Source of the DNA: JAMOBE01 sp039908285
GTDB lineage: Bacteria; Pseudomonadota; Alphaproteobacteria; Rhodospirillales; Rhodospirillaceae
Assembly: GCA_039908285.1 (NCBI GenBank)
Contig: JAMOBE010000004.1
Coordinates: 1-64,000, forward strand
DNA: 64,000 nucleotides
Direction of reading: 5' to 3'
Shown here: positions 33,697 through 43,051 of the stretch, piece after piece
Layout: each line of letters begins with the position of its first letter
Position numbering within the stretch: position 1 is the first letter of the stretch
Translations under genes and position numbers: made by a program
The notes under the pieces: model-generated
Databases searched by the model: none
What the model was told of the DNA's origin: nothing
What the model saw: only the letters and a program-made list of their open reading frames with translations

Positions 33697-35844
33697 GTGA
33701 CCACCGTCGTGGACCTCAGAACCGCCAGAGTCGAAGCCGATTCGCCCGAGCGCTTCATCAATCGCGAGCTGTCGTGGCTCGCCTTCAACACCCGCGTCCT
33801 GGAGGAAGCCCACAACCACCGGCACCCGCTTCTGGAGCGGTTGCGCTTTCTGTCCATTTCGGCGGCCAATCTCGACGAGTTCTACATGGTGCGCGTCGCC
33901 GGCCTGAAGGGCCAGGTCAACGCCGGCGTCAAGACGCCAAGCCAGGACGGACTGAACCCCCAGCAGCAGCTTGTCGCCGTCAACGCCGAGGCGCGCCGGC
34001 TGTTCGAGGGCCAGCAGGCGTGCTGGCGAATCCTGAGGGACGAGTTGCGCCGCGAGGGCGTCCTGGTGATCGATCCCTCGGAGGTCAGCGCCGAGGACCA
34101 CGCCTGGCTTTCCACCTATTTCATGGAGCGGGTGTTCCCGATCCTGACGCCGCTGGCCATCGACCCGGCCCACCCGTTCCCCTTCATTCCCAATCTCGGC
34201 TTTGCCATGGTGCTGCACCTGTCGCGCCGCGATGACGGCGACGGCCTGCGGGCCCTGGTGCCGATCCCAGGCCAGATCAGGCGCTTCGTCCGCCTGCCGG
34301 GCAAGGCCATCCGCTATCTGCCGCTCGAGGACATGCTGGGCATGTTCTACGACCGCCTGTTCCCGGGCTTCACGGTGGACCGCTGCGGCCACTTCCGCAT
34401 CATCCGCGACAGCGAGATGGAAGTCGATGAAGAGGCCGAGGACCTGGTGCGCAGTTTCGAAAGCGCCCTGAAGCGCCGCCGTCGCGGCAACGTCATCCGC
34501 CTGACCCTCAACGACGGCATGCCCGAGGACCTGGTCCACATGGTGTGCGACGAGCTGCACGTGCCACTGGAGGACGTGTTCCGGCACCATGCCCTGGCCG
34601 GGCTCGCCGAAACCCGGCAGCTCATCACCGACGAGCGCCCGGACCTGCAGTTCACCCCGTTCAACACCCGCTTCCCCGAGCGCATTCGCGACTTCGCCGG
34701 CGACTGCTTCGCCGCCATCCGCAAGAAGGACATCGTGGTTCACCATCCCTACGAGTCGTTCGACGTGGTGGTGCAGTTCCTCCGCCAGGCGGCGCGGGAT
34801 CCCCAGGTGGTGGCCATCAAGCAGACCCTCTACCGGACCAGCGAGAACTCGCCCATCGTCCGCGCCCTGGTGGAAGCGGCCGAGTCGGGCAAGTCGGTCA
34901 CCGCCCTGGTGGAACTGAAGGCCCGCTTCGACGAGGAGGCCAACATCCGCTGGGCCCGGGACCTGGAGACCGCCGGCGTCCAGGTGGTGTACGGCTTCCT
35001 GAACCTGAAGACCCACGCCAAGATCTCGCTGGTGGTCCGCCGCACCAGCGATGGGGGGCTGCGCTCCTACGTGCATTTCGGAACCGGCAACTACCATCCG
35101 ATCACCGCCAAGGTGTACACGGACCTGTCGTTCTTCACCTGCGATCCGGCGCTGTGCCGCGATGCCGCCCGGGCCTTCAACTACATCACCGGCTACGCCA
35201 GGCCGGAGGCGATGGAGAAGCTCCACCTGGCGCCGCTGGCGCTGCGCGACCACATCCTCGACCTCATCAACGGCGAGGTGGAGCACGTCCGGGCCGGCCG
35301 GCCGGGCACCATCTGGGCCAAGATGAACTCGCTGGTGGATGCCCAGCTCATCGACGCCCTCTATGCCGCCTCGCAGGCCGGGGTGCGGATAAACCTGGTG
35401 ATCCGCGGCATCTGCTGCCTGCGGCCCGGGGTGCCCGGGCTCTCCGACAACATCCGGGTCAAGAGCATCGTCGGGCGCTTCCTCGAGCATGCCCGCATCG
35501 TCTGTTTCGGCAACGGCCACAAGATGCCCTCGCGCCAGGCCAGGGTGTTCGTGTCCTCCGCCGACTGGATGACCCGCAACATGGTGGGCCGGGTCGAGAC
35601 CTTCGTGCCCATCGAGAACCCGACGGTCCACCAGCAAATCCTGGAGCAGATCATGATCGCCAACCTGAAGGACGAGGCCCAGAGCTGGCTCCTGATGCCC
35701 GACGGCACCTATTCGCGGATCGAAGCGGGCGACGACGCCTTCAGCGCTCACACCTATTTCATCACCAACCCCAGCCTGTCCGGACGGGGCACGGCTTTGC
35801 GACGGGCCAATCCGGCCCCCAGGCTGCGCTACACCGCCCGGTAG
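33697..35844 (+). CDS. ppk: Polyphosphate kinase 1
   Basis: Makes inorganic polyphosphate from ATP. The 715-residue protein opens with FINRELSWLAFNTRVLEEA and LRFLSISAANLDEFYMVRV, both strong PPK1 signatures. The catalytic phospholipase-D-like half has His440 in LKTHAKISLV, His460 in YVHFGTGNYH and a further His in FLEHARIVCF. The start is GTG with GGGGAG six bases upstream. It is followed nine bases later by ppx, so polyphosphate synthesis and breakdown are encoded together. Confidence 0.97.
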   Translation: MTTVVDLRTARVEADSPERFINRELSWLAFNTRVLEEAHNHRHPLLERLRFLSISAANLDEFYMVRVAGLKGQVNAGVKTPSQDGLNPQQQLVAVNAEARRLFEGQQACWRILRDELRREGVLVIDPSEVSAEDHAWLSTYFMERVFPILTPLAIDPAHPFPFIPNLGFAMVLHLSRRDDGDGLRALVPIPGQIRRFVRLPGKAIRYLPLEDMLGMFYDRLFPGFTVDRCGHFRIIRDSEMEVDEEAEDLVRSFESALKRRRRGNVIRLTLNDGMPEDLVHMVCDELHVPLEDVFRHHALAGLAETRQLITDERPDLQFTPFNTRFPERIRDFAGDCFAAIRKKDIVVHHPYESFDVVVQFLRQAARDPQVVAIKQTLYRTSENSPIVRALVEAAESGKSVTALVELKARFDEEANIRWARDLETAGVQVVYGFLNLKTHAKISLVVRRTSDGGLRSYVHFGTGNYHPITAKVYTDLSFFTCDPALCRDAARAFNYITGYARPEAMEKLHLAPLALRDHILDLINGEVEHVRAGRPGTIWAKMNSLVDAQLIDALYAASQAGVRINLVIRGICCLRPGVPGLSDNIRVKSIVGRFLEHARIVCFGNGHKMPSRQARVFVSSADWMTRNMVGRVETFVPIENPTVHQQILEQIMIANLKDEAQSWLLMPDGTYSRIEAGDDAFSAHTYFITNPSLSGRGTALRRANPAPRLRYTAR

Positions 35845-35853
35845 GCGCCGCTC

Positions 35854-37368
35854 ATGATCCAGGCGAACTCTGGCGCCCCGACGGGTGGCGACAAGGGGCG
35901 GAGCAGCCGGCCGGTCGGCATCGTCGACATCGGCTCCAACTCGGTGCGGCTGGTGGTCTATGACGGCATGCACCGCACGCCGCTGCCGCTGTTCAACGAA
36001 AAGGCCATCTGCGGCCTGGGAGTGGGGCTGGAGCGCAGCGGCCGGCTCAACCCCGAGGGGGTGGTGCTGACCTTCGTCGCGGTGGCCCGCTTCGTGCGAC
36101 TCGCCGTGTCCATGGGGGTGGAGCGTCTCGACATCGTCGCCACCGCCGCCACCCGGGACGCCGAGGACGGCGCCGCCTTCGTCGCCGAGCTGGAGCGGCG
36201 ATGCGGCGCCCGGGTCCGGGTCCTCAGCGGTTCGGAGGAGGCCGAACTGGCGGCCCTCGGCGTATTGTGCAGCATCCCCGACGCCGACGGCCTGGTGGCC
36301 GACCTGGGCGGTGGCAGCCTGGAGCTGATCGTCGTCAGTGATGGCATGTTCAGCGAGCACGCGACCCTACCCCTTGGCGTGCTGCGCCTCGCCGATGCCG
36401 CCGGCGGCAACCGCGAGGCCGCCGCCGCGGTGATCAACCGGCATCTGACCGGGCTCGACTGGATGCGGCAGGCCCGGGGAAAGGCCCTCTACGCCGTCGG
36501 CGGCTCCTGGCGCGCCCTGGCCCGGCTGTGCATCGAGCAGATGAAGTACCCCCTGCACGTGCTGGACAATTTCGCCATCAGCCGCGCCGACGCCGAGAAC
36601 CTGGTGGGCATCATCGCCCAGCAGAGCCGCAAGAGCCTGGAGAAGGTGGCCGGGGTGTCGTCACGGCGCATCCCCAACCTGCCGGTCGCCGCCCTGCTGC
36701 TGCAGCGGCTGCTGGACCTGGCGGAGCCCGAGCGGCTGGTGTTCTCCATCTATGGCATGCGCGAGGGCCTGTTCTTCAAGACCATGCCGGCCCGGCTGCG
36801 GCGCCAGGATCCGCTCATCAGCGCCTGTCAGCACATGGCCCGCTGCGCCGGCCGCTTCCCCGAGCACGGCGAAGAGCTGATGGGGTGGATGTCGCCGCTG
36901 TTTCCGAACGAGACCCACCTGCAACGCCGGCTGCGCCGCGCCGCCTGCCTTCTCGGCGACGTGTTCTGGAACGAGCACCCCGATTATCGGGCCGAGCAGG
37001 CCTTCCTGCGGGTGCTGCGCCTGCCCTTCATGGGGCTCGACCACCGCGAACGGGCCGGCTTGGCCCTTGCCGTGTACCACCGCTACCGGGGCGACTTCGG
37101 CTCCGACATGGTGCTCCAGGCCCGCCAGCTGCTGGACGACGAGCGCAACCGCCGGGCCACCGCCGTCGGACTGGCGCTCCGCCTCGGCCACACCATCTCG
37201 GGCGGCGCCCCCGACCTGTTGCGGCGCTCCACCCTGGCCGTCGACCGCACCCGGCTGGTCCTGAGCCTGGCCGCCAACGAGCCGGCCTTCGCTCCCGGAG
37301 TCTTCGACCGCCGGTTCGAGAAACTGGCCTCGGCCCTCGGCCTGACCCCGGTCATCCAGCGTGGATGA
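35854..37368 (+). CDS. ppx: Exopolyphosphatase / pppGpp phosphatase (Ppx/GppA)
   Basis: Removes terminal phosphate from polyphosphate and may also hydrolyse pppGpp. The 504-residue protein has the ASKHA-fold phosphate motifs IVDIGSNSVRLVVYD and LVADLGGGSLELIVV, plus a C-terminal helical domain of HD type. The start ATG is nine bases after ppk, in one operon. Length is normal for alphaproteobacterial Ppx. Confidence 0.94.
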   Translation: MIQANSGAPTGGDKGRSSRPVGIVDIGSNSVRLVVYDGMHRTPLPLFNEKAICGLGVGLERSGRLNPEGVVLTFVAVARFVRLAVSMGVERLDIVATAATRDAEDGAAFVAELERRCGARVRVLSGSEEAELAALGVLCSIPDADGLVADLGGGSLELIVVSDGMFSEHATLPLGVLRLADAAGGNREAAAAVINRHLTGLDWMRQARGKALYAVGGSWRALARLCIEQMKYPLHVLDNFAISRADAENLVGIIAQQSRKSLEKVAGVSSRRIPNLPVAALLLQRLLDLAEPERLVFSIYGMREGLFFKTMPARLRRQDPLISACQHMARCAGRFPEHGEELMGWMSPLFPNETHLQRRLRRAACLLGDVFWNEHPDYRAEQAFLRVLRLPFMGLDHRERAGLALAVYHRYRGDFGSDMVLQARQLLDDERNRRATAVGLALRLGHTISGGAPDLLRRSTLAVDRTRLVLSLAANEPAFAPGVFDRRFEKLASALGLTPVIQRG

Positions 37369-37484
37369 GAGGCGGTCGTGTGCGCATAGGCTGTACAATT
37401 TCATTTTATCTTGCGAGACAGGTTTGCTGCGTGAGCAGTCATGCTGCAGGGCGAGTCACTTATGCTCACTCATGATGTGTCTTG

Positions 37485-37513
37485 TTGACGTGTACAGCTA
37501 TTCATCGCATTAT
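37485..37513 (+). promoter_or_regulatory. Candidate promoter of the subtilase gene
   Basis: TTGACG (37485-37490) and CATTAT (37508-37513) are 17 bp apart, with a predicted start about 85 bases before the gene. The whole 37369-37603 spacer is AT-rich compared with neighbours and contains no other gene. Confidence 0.45.
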
Positions 37514-37603
37514 GTCCGTGGTGCCCGGGTGCATGAAGACTGTGTCGGATGATAAAGCACGCACTGGCATCGTTCAGAAGAGTACACAGTTGATAGGTGA
37601 CGT

Positions 37604-38971
37604 ATGAAACGTTCAAAATCAGAGAAATCAAATGCCGACATTATGGCGACGCAGGAGACAACCGGCAGCTATCTTGTCGTGCTTGGAGAAGAAGTGTCAG
37701 CTTCACACCTATGTGAAATCGCAGGACTCGGCGGGGTTGCTTCAGCGGACGACTTCAAAGACAGCGCGATGTCGATCGCCAACGTCGGTGGGGCTAATGT
37801 GCTGCACTTTCCCCGTCTTGGGGTCGCCGTCGTACACGCCGACGAGGACCAGGCACATTCCCTGCATACGGCCGCCGCGGAAAAGTCGAAGGTGCTGGCC
37901 ATTGAGCCAGAGCGCATCATGTACGCGCTGAACCGTCCGGTGAGTGCCGCCGACCTGACGATGCTTCCCATGGACTCCGGCCCACCCACGCTCGTTACAA
38001 CCGGATCGAAACTTGATCTGGCATATCTGCGGGGGTATCGCGATGCGGTGAATGCGCTGGTGGACCGTCTCGTTGGCCAGGAAGAATCCGTGGAGGAATT
38101 CGCCGCCCAGGCTTTCAACGAGGCGATGGCAACCTGGGGACTCCAGGCGATCCGGGTGCTCACGTCGCGATTCACGGGCCGCGGGATCAAGGTCGCGGTC
38201 CTCGATACCGGAATGGACATGACCCATCCGGACTTTGCCGGACGCGGCATCGTCGGCATGTCATTCATCGACAACGAACCGGTCCAGGATGGACATGGAC
38301 ACGGCACCCACTGCATCGGCACGGCCTGTGGCCCGAAGCAGCCCCGCCAACAGCCCCGCTACGGAATTGCGTGCGAGGCCACCATCTACGCCGGCAAGGT
38401 ATTGAGCAATTGCGGATCGGGTGCTGACAGGGGTATCCTGGCCGGCATGGAGTGGGCGGTGAGTCAGGGCTGCCAGGTGATCTCCATGTCCCTCGGGTCT
38501 CCCACTCAACTGAATGAACCCCCGTCCCAGACCTACGAGACCGTGGCGCGGCGGGCTCTGACGGGGGGAACGCTGATCGTGGCCGCGGCAGGCAACGATA
38601 GCTGGCGTCCAGAGACTGTCAAACCCGTTTCGCGGCCGGCGAACTGTCCGTCGATCATGGCCGTTGGCGCGGTCGGTTCTGAGTTCCAGCTTGCCCCGTT
38701 CTCGAACGGTGCACTCAATCCCAATGGTGGACAGGTGGATATCGCTGGCCCGGGGATGGATGTCCACTCGTCCGCCAACTGCCGAACCTCTCGGCGCATG
38801 TCGGGCACCAGCATGGCGGCTCCGCACGTGGCCGGTGTCGCCGCTCTTCTGGCGCAGTCGGACCCGAGGCTGCGGGGACAGGCGCTGTGGCAGGCCCTGA
38901 CGGCGCTGGCCCGGCGGTTGCCCCTGCCGGCCACCGATGTGGGTGCGGGACTGGTTCAGGCACCGCAATAG
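37604..38971 (+). CDS. Subtilisin-like serine protease (S8)
   Basis: A 455-residue S8 protease with the complete triad: Asp201 in AVLDTGMD, His233 in GHGTHC and Ser403 in SGTSMAAPHVAG, plus oxyanion Asn331 in AAAGND. About 180 residues precede the catalytic domain and look like a pro-domain-sized region, but it lacks a clear I9 fold. No signal peptide is visible (start MKRSKSEKS), so it may act in the cytoplasm or leave by another route. The small gene at 39077 encodes an I9-like protein that likely serves as inhibitor or folding aid. Codon use is less GC-biased than around it, suggesting transfer. Confidence 0.88.
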   Translation: MKRSKSEKSNADIMATQETTGSYLVVLGEEVSASHLCEIAGLGGVASADDFKDSAMSIANVGGANVLHFPRLGVAVVHADEDQAHSLHTAAAEKSKVLAIEPERIMYALNRPVSAADLTMLPMDSGPPTLVTTGSKLDLAYLRGYRDAVNALVDRLVGQEESVEEFAAQAFNEAMATWGLQAIRVLTSRFTGRGIKVAVLDTGMDMTHPDFAGRGIVGMSFIDNEPVQDGHGHGTHCIGTACGPKQPRQQPRYGIACEATIYAGKVLSNCGSGADRGILAGMEWAVSQGCQVISMSLGSPTQLNEPPSQTYETVARRALTGGTLIVAAAGNDSWRPETVKPVSRPANCPSIMAVGAVGSEFQLAPFSNGALNPNGGQVDIAGPGMDVHSSANCRTSRRMSGTSMAAPHVAGVAALLAQSDPRLRGQALWQALTALARRLPLPATDVGAGLVQAPQ

Positions 38972-38978
38972 GCATATG

Positions 38979-39012
38979 CCGCCCTGCCTCGGTAATTTTC
39001 GAGGCAGGGCGG
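38979..39012. terminator. Stem-loop between subtilase and its small partner gene
   Basis: The 13 bp arms ccgccctgcctcg (38979-38991) and cgaggcagggcgg (39000-39012) are perfectly complementary with an eight-base loop. No T-tract follows, so it could attenuate or stabilise a shared transcript rather than end it completely. Confidence 0.6.
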
Positions 39013-39076
39013 TTCGGTCCTTGCACCATTCCCCGTCAGTCGCCATCCTGATGGTATCGAAAGAGGAGGCTGGACC

Positions 39077-39316
39077 ATGTCGTGTGTCAACGTCACCGTT
39101 TCCATCAATGATGACCAGCTTGGCCACATCGACCGCGTTGCCGCTGCCGCCAAGGCCTGCGGTCTGGAAATTCACCAGGTTCTGGAAACCCTCGGCATCG
39201 TCAGCGGATCCATCGATGAAGCGTCGCTCGATCGGCTGCGGGCCGTACAGGGTGTTTCGGCGGTTGAGCGTGAGCAGGAATACCAGTTGTCACCGCCGGA
39301 CAGCTACCTGCAATAG
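39077..39316 (+). CDS. Small I9-propeptide-like protein, probable subtilase inhibitor/chaperone
   Basis: A 79-residue protein of the form NVTVSINDDQLGHIDRVAA, then a helix, LETLGIVSGSID, and VQGVSAVEREQEYQLSPPDS. This beta-alpha-beta arrangement, ending in a QxxPPDS-type tail, is what I know from stand-alone inhibitor-I9-like proteins (sometimes misnamed ketohydroxyglutarate aldolase) encoded beside S8 proteases. I9 domains fold and inhibit subtilases by placing the C-terminal tail in the active site. AGAGGAGG lies eight bases before the ATG. Placement 105 bp after the protease gene on the same strand supports the pairing, which remains inference. Confidence 0.72.
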   Translation: MSCVNVTVSINDDQLGHIDRVAAAAKACGLEIHQVLETLGIVSGSIDEASLDRLRAVQGVSAVEREQEYQLSPPDSYLQ

Positions 39317-39327
39317 CAGGGGCGTCC

Positions 39328-39966
39328 TCACGCGGCGAAGTGGCGGAGCAGGGCGACGGCGGCGTTGAGCTGGCTCATGCGGTCGTGGTTGCCGAAGGGG
39401 CTGTCGGGGTGGTGGACGGTGGCCAGCATGCGGTAGCGCGCCCGGACCGCCCGGTCGTCGGGGTAGGCGCCCGGCGGATAGCCGAGCACGTGCAAAGCCT
39501 CGGTGCGGGTCTTGACGCCGCCCTCCAGGGGTTGGAACGACAGCACCTCGACGATGGCCCGCAGGCGTTCGATCGCCTCCAGGTCCGTTTGCGGGTCGGG
39601 GGGAGGGGGAGGCTCGGCGCCGACCCGGATGGGGATGTCTCCCCGGTCCATGGCCAGGGCCAGCCCGAGGGCGCGGCGGATGAAGGGGATGGAAAGACCG
39701 GGCGACATCCGCACCTGAAGACGCGGCTTGCGGCGCCAGGGGCGGCCCTCGGAGGGTCCGGACTTGAGGATCACCGTCTCGCGGTCGCGGGGACCCGGCT
39801 CGCCGGGGTCGGGATGGGCGGCGACGACCGCCTCCGGCACCACCAGCATCACCGAGCGCGCCAGGTCGCCGGCATTGACGCCGCGGCGTTCGGCCAGGGC
39901 GCCGATGGCATCGCGCAGGGCGCTCGAGCAGGGGATGGTGTAGGACTGCTTGTTCGCCCGTGTCAC
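39328..39966 (-). CDS. J-domain protein (DnaJ-like co-chaperone)
   Basis: A 212-residue protein with a C-terminal J domain: EALHVLGYPPGAYPDDRAVRARYR, then TVHHPDSPFG with the essential HPD tripeptide, and a final helix. The N-terminal 130 residues are unrelated to DnaJ and include a short Pro-rich stretch (EPPPPPDPQ). J domains stimulate Hsp70 ATPase. The start codon is GTG. It lies 13 bp downstream of the EAL-domain gene on the same strand, so they are probably cotranscribed. Confidence 0.78.
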   Translation of the reverse strand: MTRANKQSYTIPCSSALRDAIGALAERRGVNAGDLARSVMLVVPEAVVAAHPDPGEPGPRDRETVILKSGPSEGRPWRRKPRLQVRMSPGLSIPFIRRALGLALAMDRGDIPIRVGAEPPPPPDPQTDLEAIERLRAIVEVLSFQPLEGGVKTRTEALHVLGYPPGAYPDDRAVRARYRMLATVHHPDSPFGNHDRMSQLNAAVALLRHFAA

Positions 39967-39979
39967 GGCCGCCCGCTCC

Positions 39980-42877
39980 TCAGGCTCCGCTGGCGGGCTT
40001 CCATGGCCCTTCGCGGAAGAAGCGGCTCAGGGCGTCGTGGGGTAGCGGCCGGCTGATGAGATAGCCCTGGATCTGGTCACACCCCAGGGTCTTCAGGAAC
40101 TCGTAGTGGGTCATCTCCTCCACTCCCTCGGCGACGACGCGCATCTTGAGGGCATGAGACATGGCGATGATGGCGCTGACGATGGCGGCGTCGTTGGGAT
40201 CGGAGATGACGTCGATGACGAACGAGCGGTCCACCTTCAGCTTGGAAATGGGAAAGCGCTTCAGCACCCCGAGCGAGGAATAGCCGGTGCCGAAATCGTC
40301 GATGGCGCAGCGGATCCCCATGTCGCGCAGGGTGTTGACGACGGCGATGGCGTTGTCGGGGTCGCTCATGGCCGAGCTTTCGGTCAGTTCGATCTCGATC
40401 AGCGACGGGTCGAGCTGGTTCTCCCGCAGCACCTGTTCCAGGGACAGCATCAGGCGGCGGGCGTGCTGGAACTGCCGGCCGGAGACGTTGACCGCGACCG
40501 GCACCACGTCCAGCCCCTCGGCGCGCCAGCGGCTGATGCTGCGGGCGGAATAGTGGAGCACATGGTCGCAGATGTCGTCGATGAGGCCGCTTTCCTCGGC
40601 GATGGGAATGAACTCGGCCGGCGAGACCAGTCCCCGTTCGGGATCGATCCAGCGCACCAGGGCCTCGAGGCCGACGGTCCGGCCGCTGCGCAAGTCCACC
40701 TGGGGCTGGTAGTAGGCGACGAACTGCCCGTCATCCAGGGCGTGGCGCAGGCGGCTCTGCATCGACAGGGTCCGCGCCGCGCGGGCGCTCATCTCGGCGG
40801 TGAACAGCTGGAGCGAGCCTGGCCCCTGGGTCTTGGCGCGGTGCAGGGCGGTGTCGGCGTTCTTGATCAGGGTCTCGGCGTCGGTGCCGTCGCGGGGGTG
40901 GAGGCTGACCCCGGCGCAGACCGTCAGGTCCAGTTCCTGACCCTCCAGGATGAGCGACTCGGCAAAGCCGGCAAGCAGGGACTCCACCGCTTCCGTCGCC
41001 TGTCCCTCCGACATCAGGCCGGTCAGAAGGACCAGGAAGCGATCGCCACCCGCCCGGGCCACGATGTCGCCCGCCCCGGCGCGGGCGCGCAGGCGATTGG
41101 CCACGGTGGCCAGCACCTCGTCGCCGACGGCATGACCCATGCTTGCATTGATGATGCTGAAACGGTCGATGCCGAGCGACACCACGGCAAGGTGATGGTC
41201 GAGACGAAGGGCATCCTGGGCCGCCGCCGGGAACTGCTCGCGGAACAGGGCGCGGTTGGGAGCCCCGGTGACCGGGTCGAAATAGGCGAGGAAGCGCACC
41301 TTCTCCTCGGCCTCGCGGCGGTCGGTGACGTCGAGCGTGACCCCGTCCCAGATCACGTCGCCGTTCTCAAGGCGCCGCGGCCGCGACCAGCCCCGCAGCC
41401 ACCGCTCCCGCCCGTCCGGAGCAATGACCCGCACCTCATCCTCGAGGGGAGTCAGGGCGGCGGCGGACGTGAAGAGCTGGTCCAAGAAGACGGCTTGATC
41501 CTGATCGGACAGAATTCTCAGGAACAGGTTGACATCGTCGATGAGGTCAAATGGCTCGACGCCCAGAAGCTCGCGGCAGCCATCGCTGACGTAGGTGAAC
41601 CGCACCACCCCCTCGGGCGTCATCAGCCGCTGGAACACCATGCCGGGCAGGTTGGCGGCGATGCCGCCCAGGCGCTGTTCGGTCTCGCGCAGGGCGGCCT
41701 CGATAGCCTTGCGGCGGGTGATGTCACGCATGATGCCGATGAACACCCGCCGGCCCTCGCTACGCACCTCGCTCAGCGCGACTTCCAGGGGGAAGCGGCT
41801 GCCGTCCCGCCGCTGGCCCTCAAGCTCGCGGGGGCCGACACCGACCATGCGGCTCTCGCCCGTTTCGACATAGCGCGCGATGTAGTCATCGTGGTGCAAG
41901 CGGTGGGGCTCGGGCATCAGCATCGACACGCTGCGCCCGATCATCTCGGCCTCGCCATAGCCGAACAGCGCCCCGGTGGCCGCGTTGACCGACTGCATCC
42001 GTCCCGTCTCGTCGATGGTGACGATGCCGTCGTAGGCGTGGTCCATGATCATCTCGAGCCGCTGCTCGGCCCGCTTGCGCTCCGTCACATCGACCAGTAC
42101 GCCGTCCCAGATCACGTCGCCGTCGGCCATGCGCTGCGGCCGCGAATTGCCGTGCAGCCACCGGACCTCGCCGCTGCGGGCGATGGCGCGGAAATTCTCG
42201 GTGCAGGGGCTGAGGTCGCGGGCCGAGGCCCGTATCGCCGCCAGGTGATCGTCACGGTCGGCCCAGTGGATGACGTCGAGACAGCCGTCGCGGTTGACCC
42301 GCATGGCTTCGGGCTCGAACCCCAGCACGTCGCGCACGCCGCTGGAAAAGAAGGGGTAATAGACCGTGCCGTCGGGCTGGCGCACCCGCTGGAAGACGAT
42401 GCCGGGGACGTTGGAGGCGATGCTGCCGAGTCTGGCCTCGTCGTCGTCCCACCCCTCGCCCAGATGGAGCCCCATGTCGCGAAGGATCGCCACATGACCG
42501 GGACCGTCCGGCAGTTGCACGCGGCTGACCGCCACCTCGACGACGGCGGTCTCCTCATCGCCCCGGCGCAGCGCCACCAGGTGACGGCAGGTCTCCGCCG
42601 CGACGCAACCGTGCAGGCAGGCGCCGAGGAATCCAGCCAGGCCGTCCTCCGGCAGGCTCAGGAGATCGACGATGGAGGTCCCGACCACCGCCGCGGCGTC
42701 GTGATGCAGCAGGGCGGCGGCGGCGCGGCTGAACGCCAGCACCGTGCCGGCGGCATCGACCACGACGACGCCATCAGGGGCCGAGTCAACGACGGCGCTG
42801 AACAGCCTGTCCCCCGACGGTTCGCCGACGACGCGCGCATCCCGATCCCTGGACCGCGAAGGAAGGTCAATCGTCAT
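39980..42877 (-). CDS. PAS-GGDEF-EAL protein with degenerate GGDEF and intact EAL
   Basis: A 965-residue cytoplasmic c-di-GMP protein. Four PAS-type sensory modules (about 25-510) precede GGDEF (about 510-680) and EAL (about 690-950). The GGDEF signature reads AGGDRF (near residue 613), with Arg replacing the catalytic Glu, so cyclase activity is unlikely. The EAL domain keeps its metal and catalytic residues: LEALVRW, NVSGRQF, ELTESS, DDFGTGYSSL, KVDRSF and AEGVE. It is therefore predicted to be a phosphodiesterase, perhaps GTP-regulated. GTG 42883 is an alternative start; no clear ribosome site is seen. Confidence 0.88.
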   Translation of the reverse strand: MTIDLPSRSRDRDARVVGEPSGDRLFSAVVDSAPDGVVVVDAAGTVLAFSRAAAALLHHDAAAVVGTSIVDLLSLPEDGLAGFLGACLHGCVAAETCRHLVALRRGDEETAVVEVAVSRVQLPDGPGHVAILRDMGLHLGEGWDDDEARLGSIASNVPGIVFQRVRQPDGTVYYPFFSSGVRDVLGFEPEAMRVNRDGCLDVIHWADRDDHLAAIRASARDLSPCTENFRAIARSGEVRWLHGNSRPQRMADGDVIWDGVLVDVTERKRAEQRLEMIMDHAYDGIVTIDETGRMQSVNAATGALFGYGEAEMIGRSVSMLMPEPHRLHHDDYIARYVETGESRMVGVGPRELEGQRRDGSRFPLEVALSEVRSEGRRVFIGIMRDITRRKAIEAALRETEQRLGGIAANLPGMVFQRLMTPEGVVRFTYVSDGCRELLGVEPFDLIDDVNLFLRILSDQDQAVFLDQLFTSAAALTPLEDEVRVIAPDGRERWLRGWSRPRRLENGDVIWDGVTLDVTDRREAEEKVRFLAYFDPVTGAPNRALFREQFPAAAQDALRLDHHLAVVSLGIDRFSIINASMGHAVGDEVLATVANRLRARAGAGDIVARAGGDRFLVLLTGLMSEGQATEAVESLLAGFAESLILEGQELDLTVCAGVSLHPRDGTDAETLIKNADTALHRAKTQGPGSLQLFTAEMSARAARTLSMQSRLRHALDDGQFVAYYQPQVDLRSGRTVGLEALVRWIDPERGLVSPAEFIPIAEESGLIDDICDHVLHYSARSISRWRAEGLDVVPVAVNVSGRQFQHARRLMLSLEQVLRENQLDPSLIEIELTESSAMSDPDNAIAVVNTLRDMGIRCAIDDFGTGYSSLGVLKRFPISKLKVDRSFVIDVISDPNDAAIVSAIIAMSHALKMRVVAEGVEEMTHYEFLKTLGCDQIQGYLISRPLPHDALSRFFREGPWKPASGA

Positions 42878-43051
42878 TGCCACACGTTACACGCATCCTA
42901 TGGGTTGCCCCGCCATCACGGAACCATGTCCCGTCGCGACGACCGAGGACACTGTAAATCCAGACGATATGATCCCGCAATGGTCAAGGCACCCTTTATG
43001 CAGAAAGGAGTGCCACAATATTTATCCCCCTTCTTAGGTCGGATGATATCA

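Noticed and set aside
33037..36360. 1107-codon minus-strand frame containing sixA
   Set aside because: Only the last 174 codons (from 33561) match a protein family. The upstream part is antisense to ppk and ppx.
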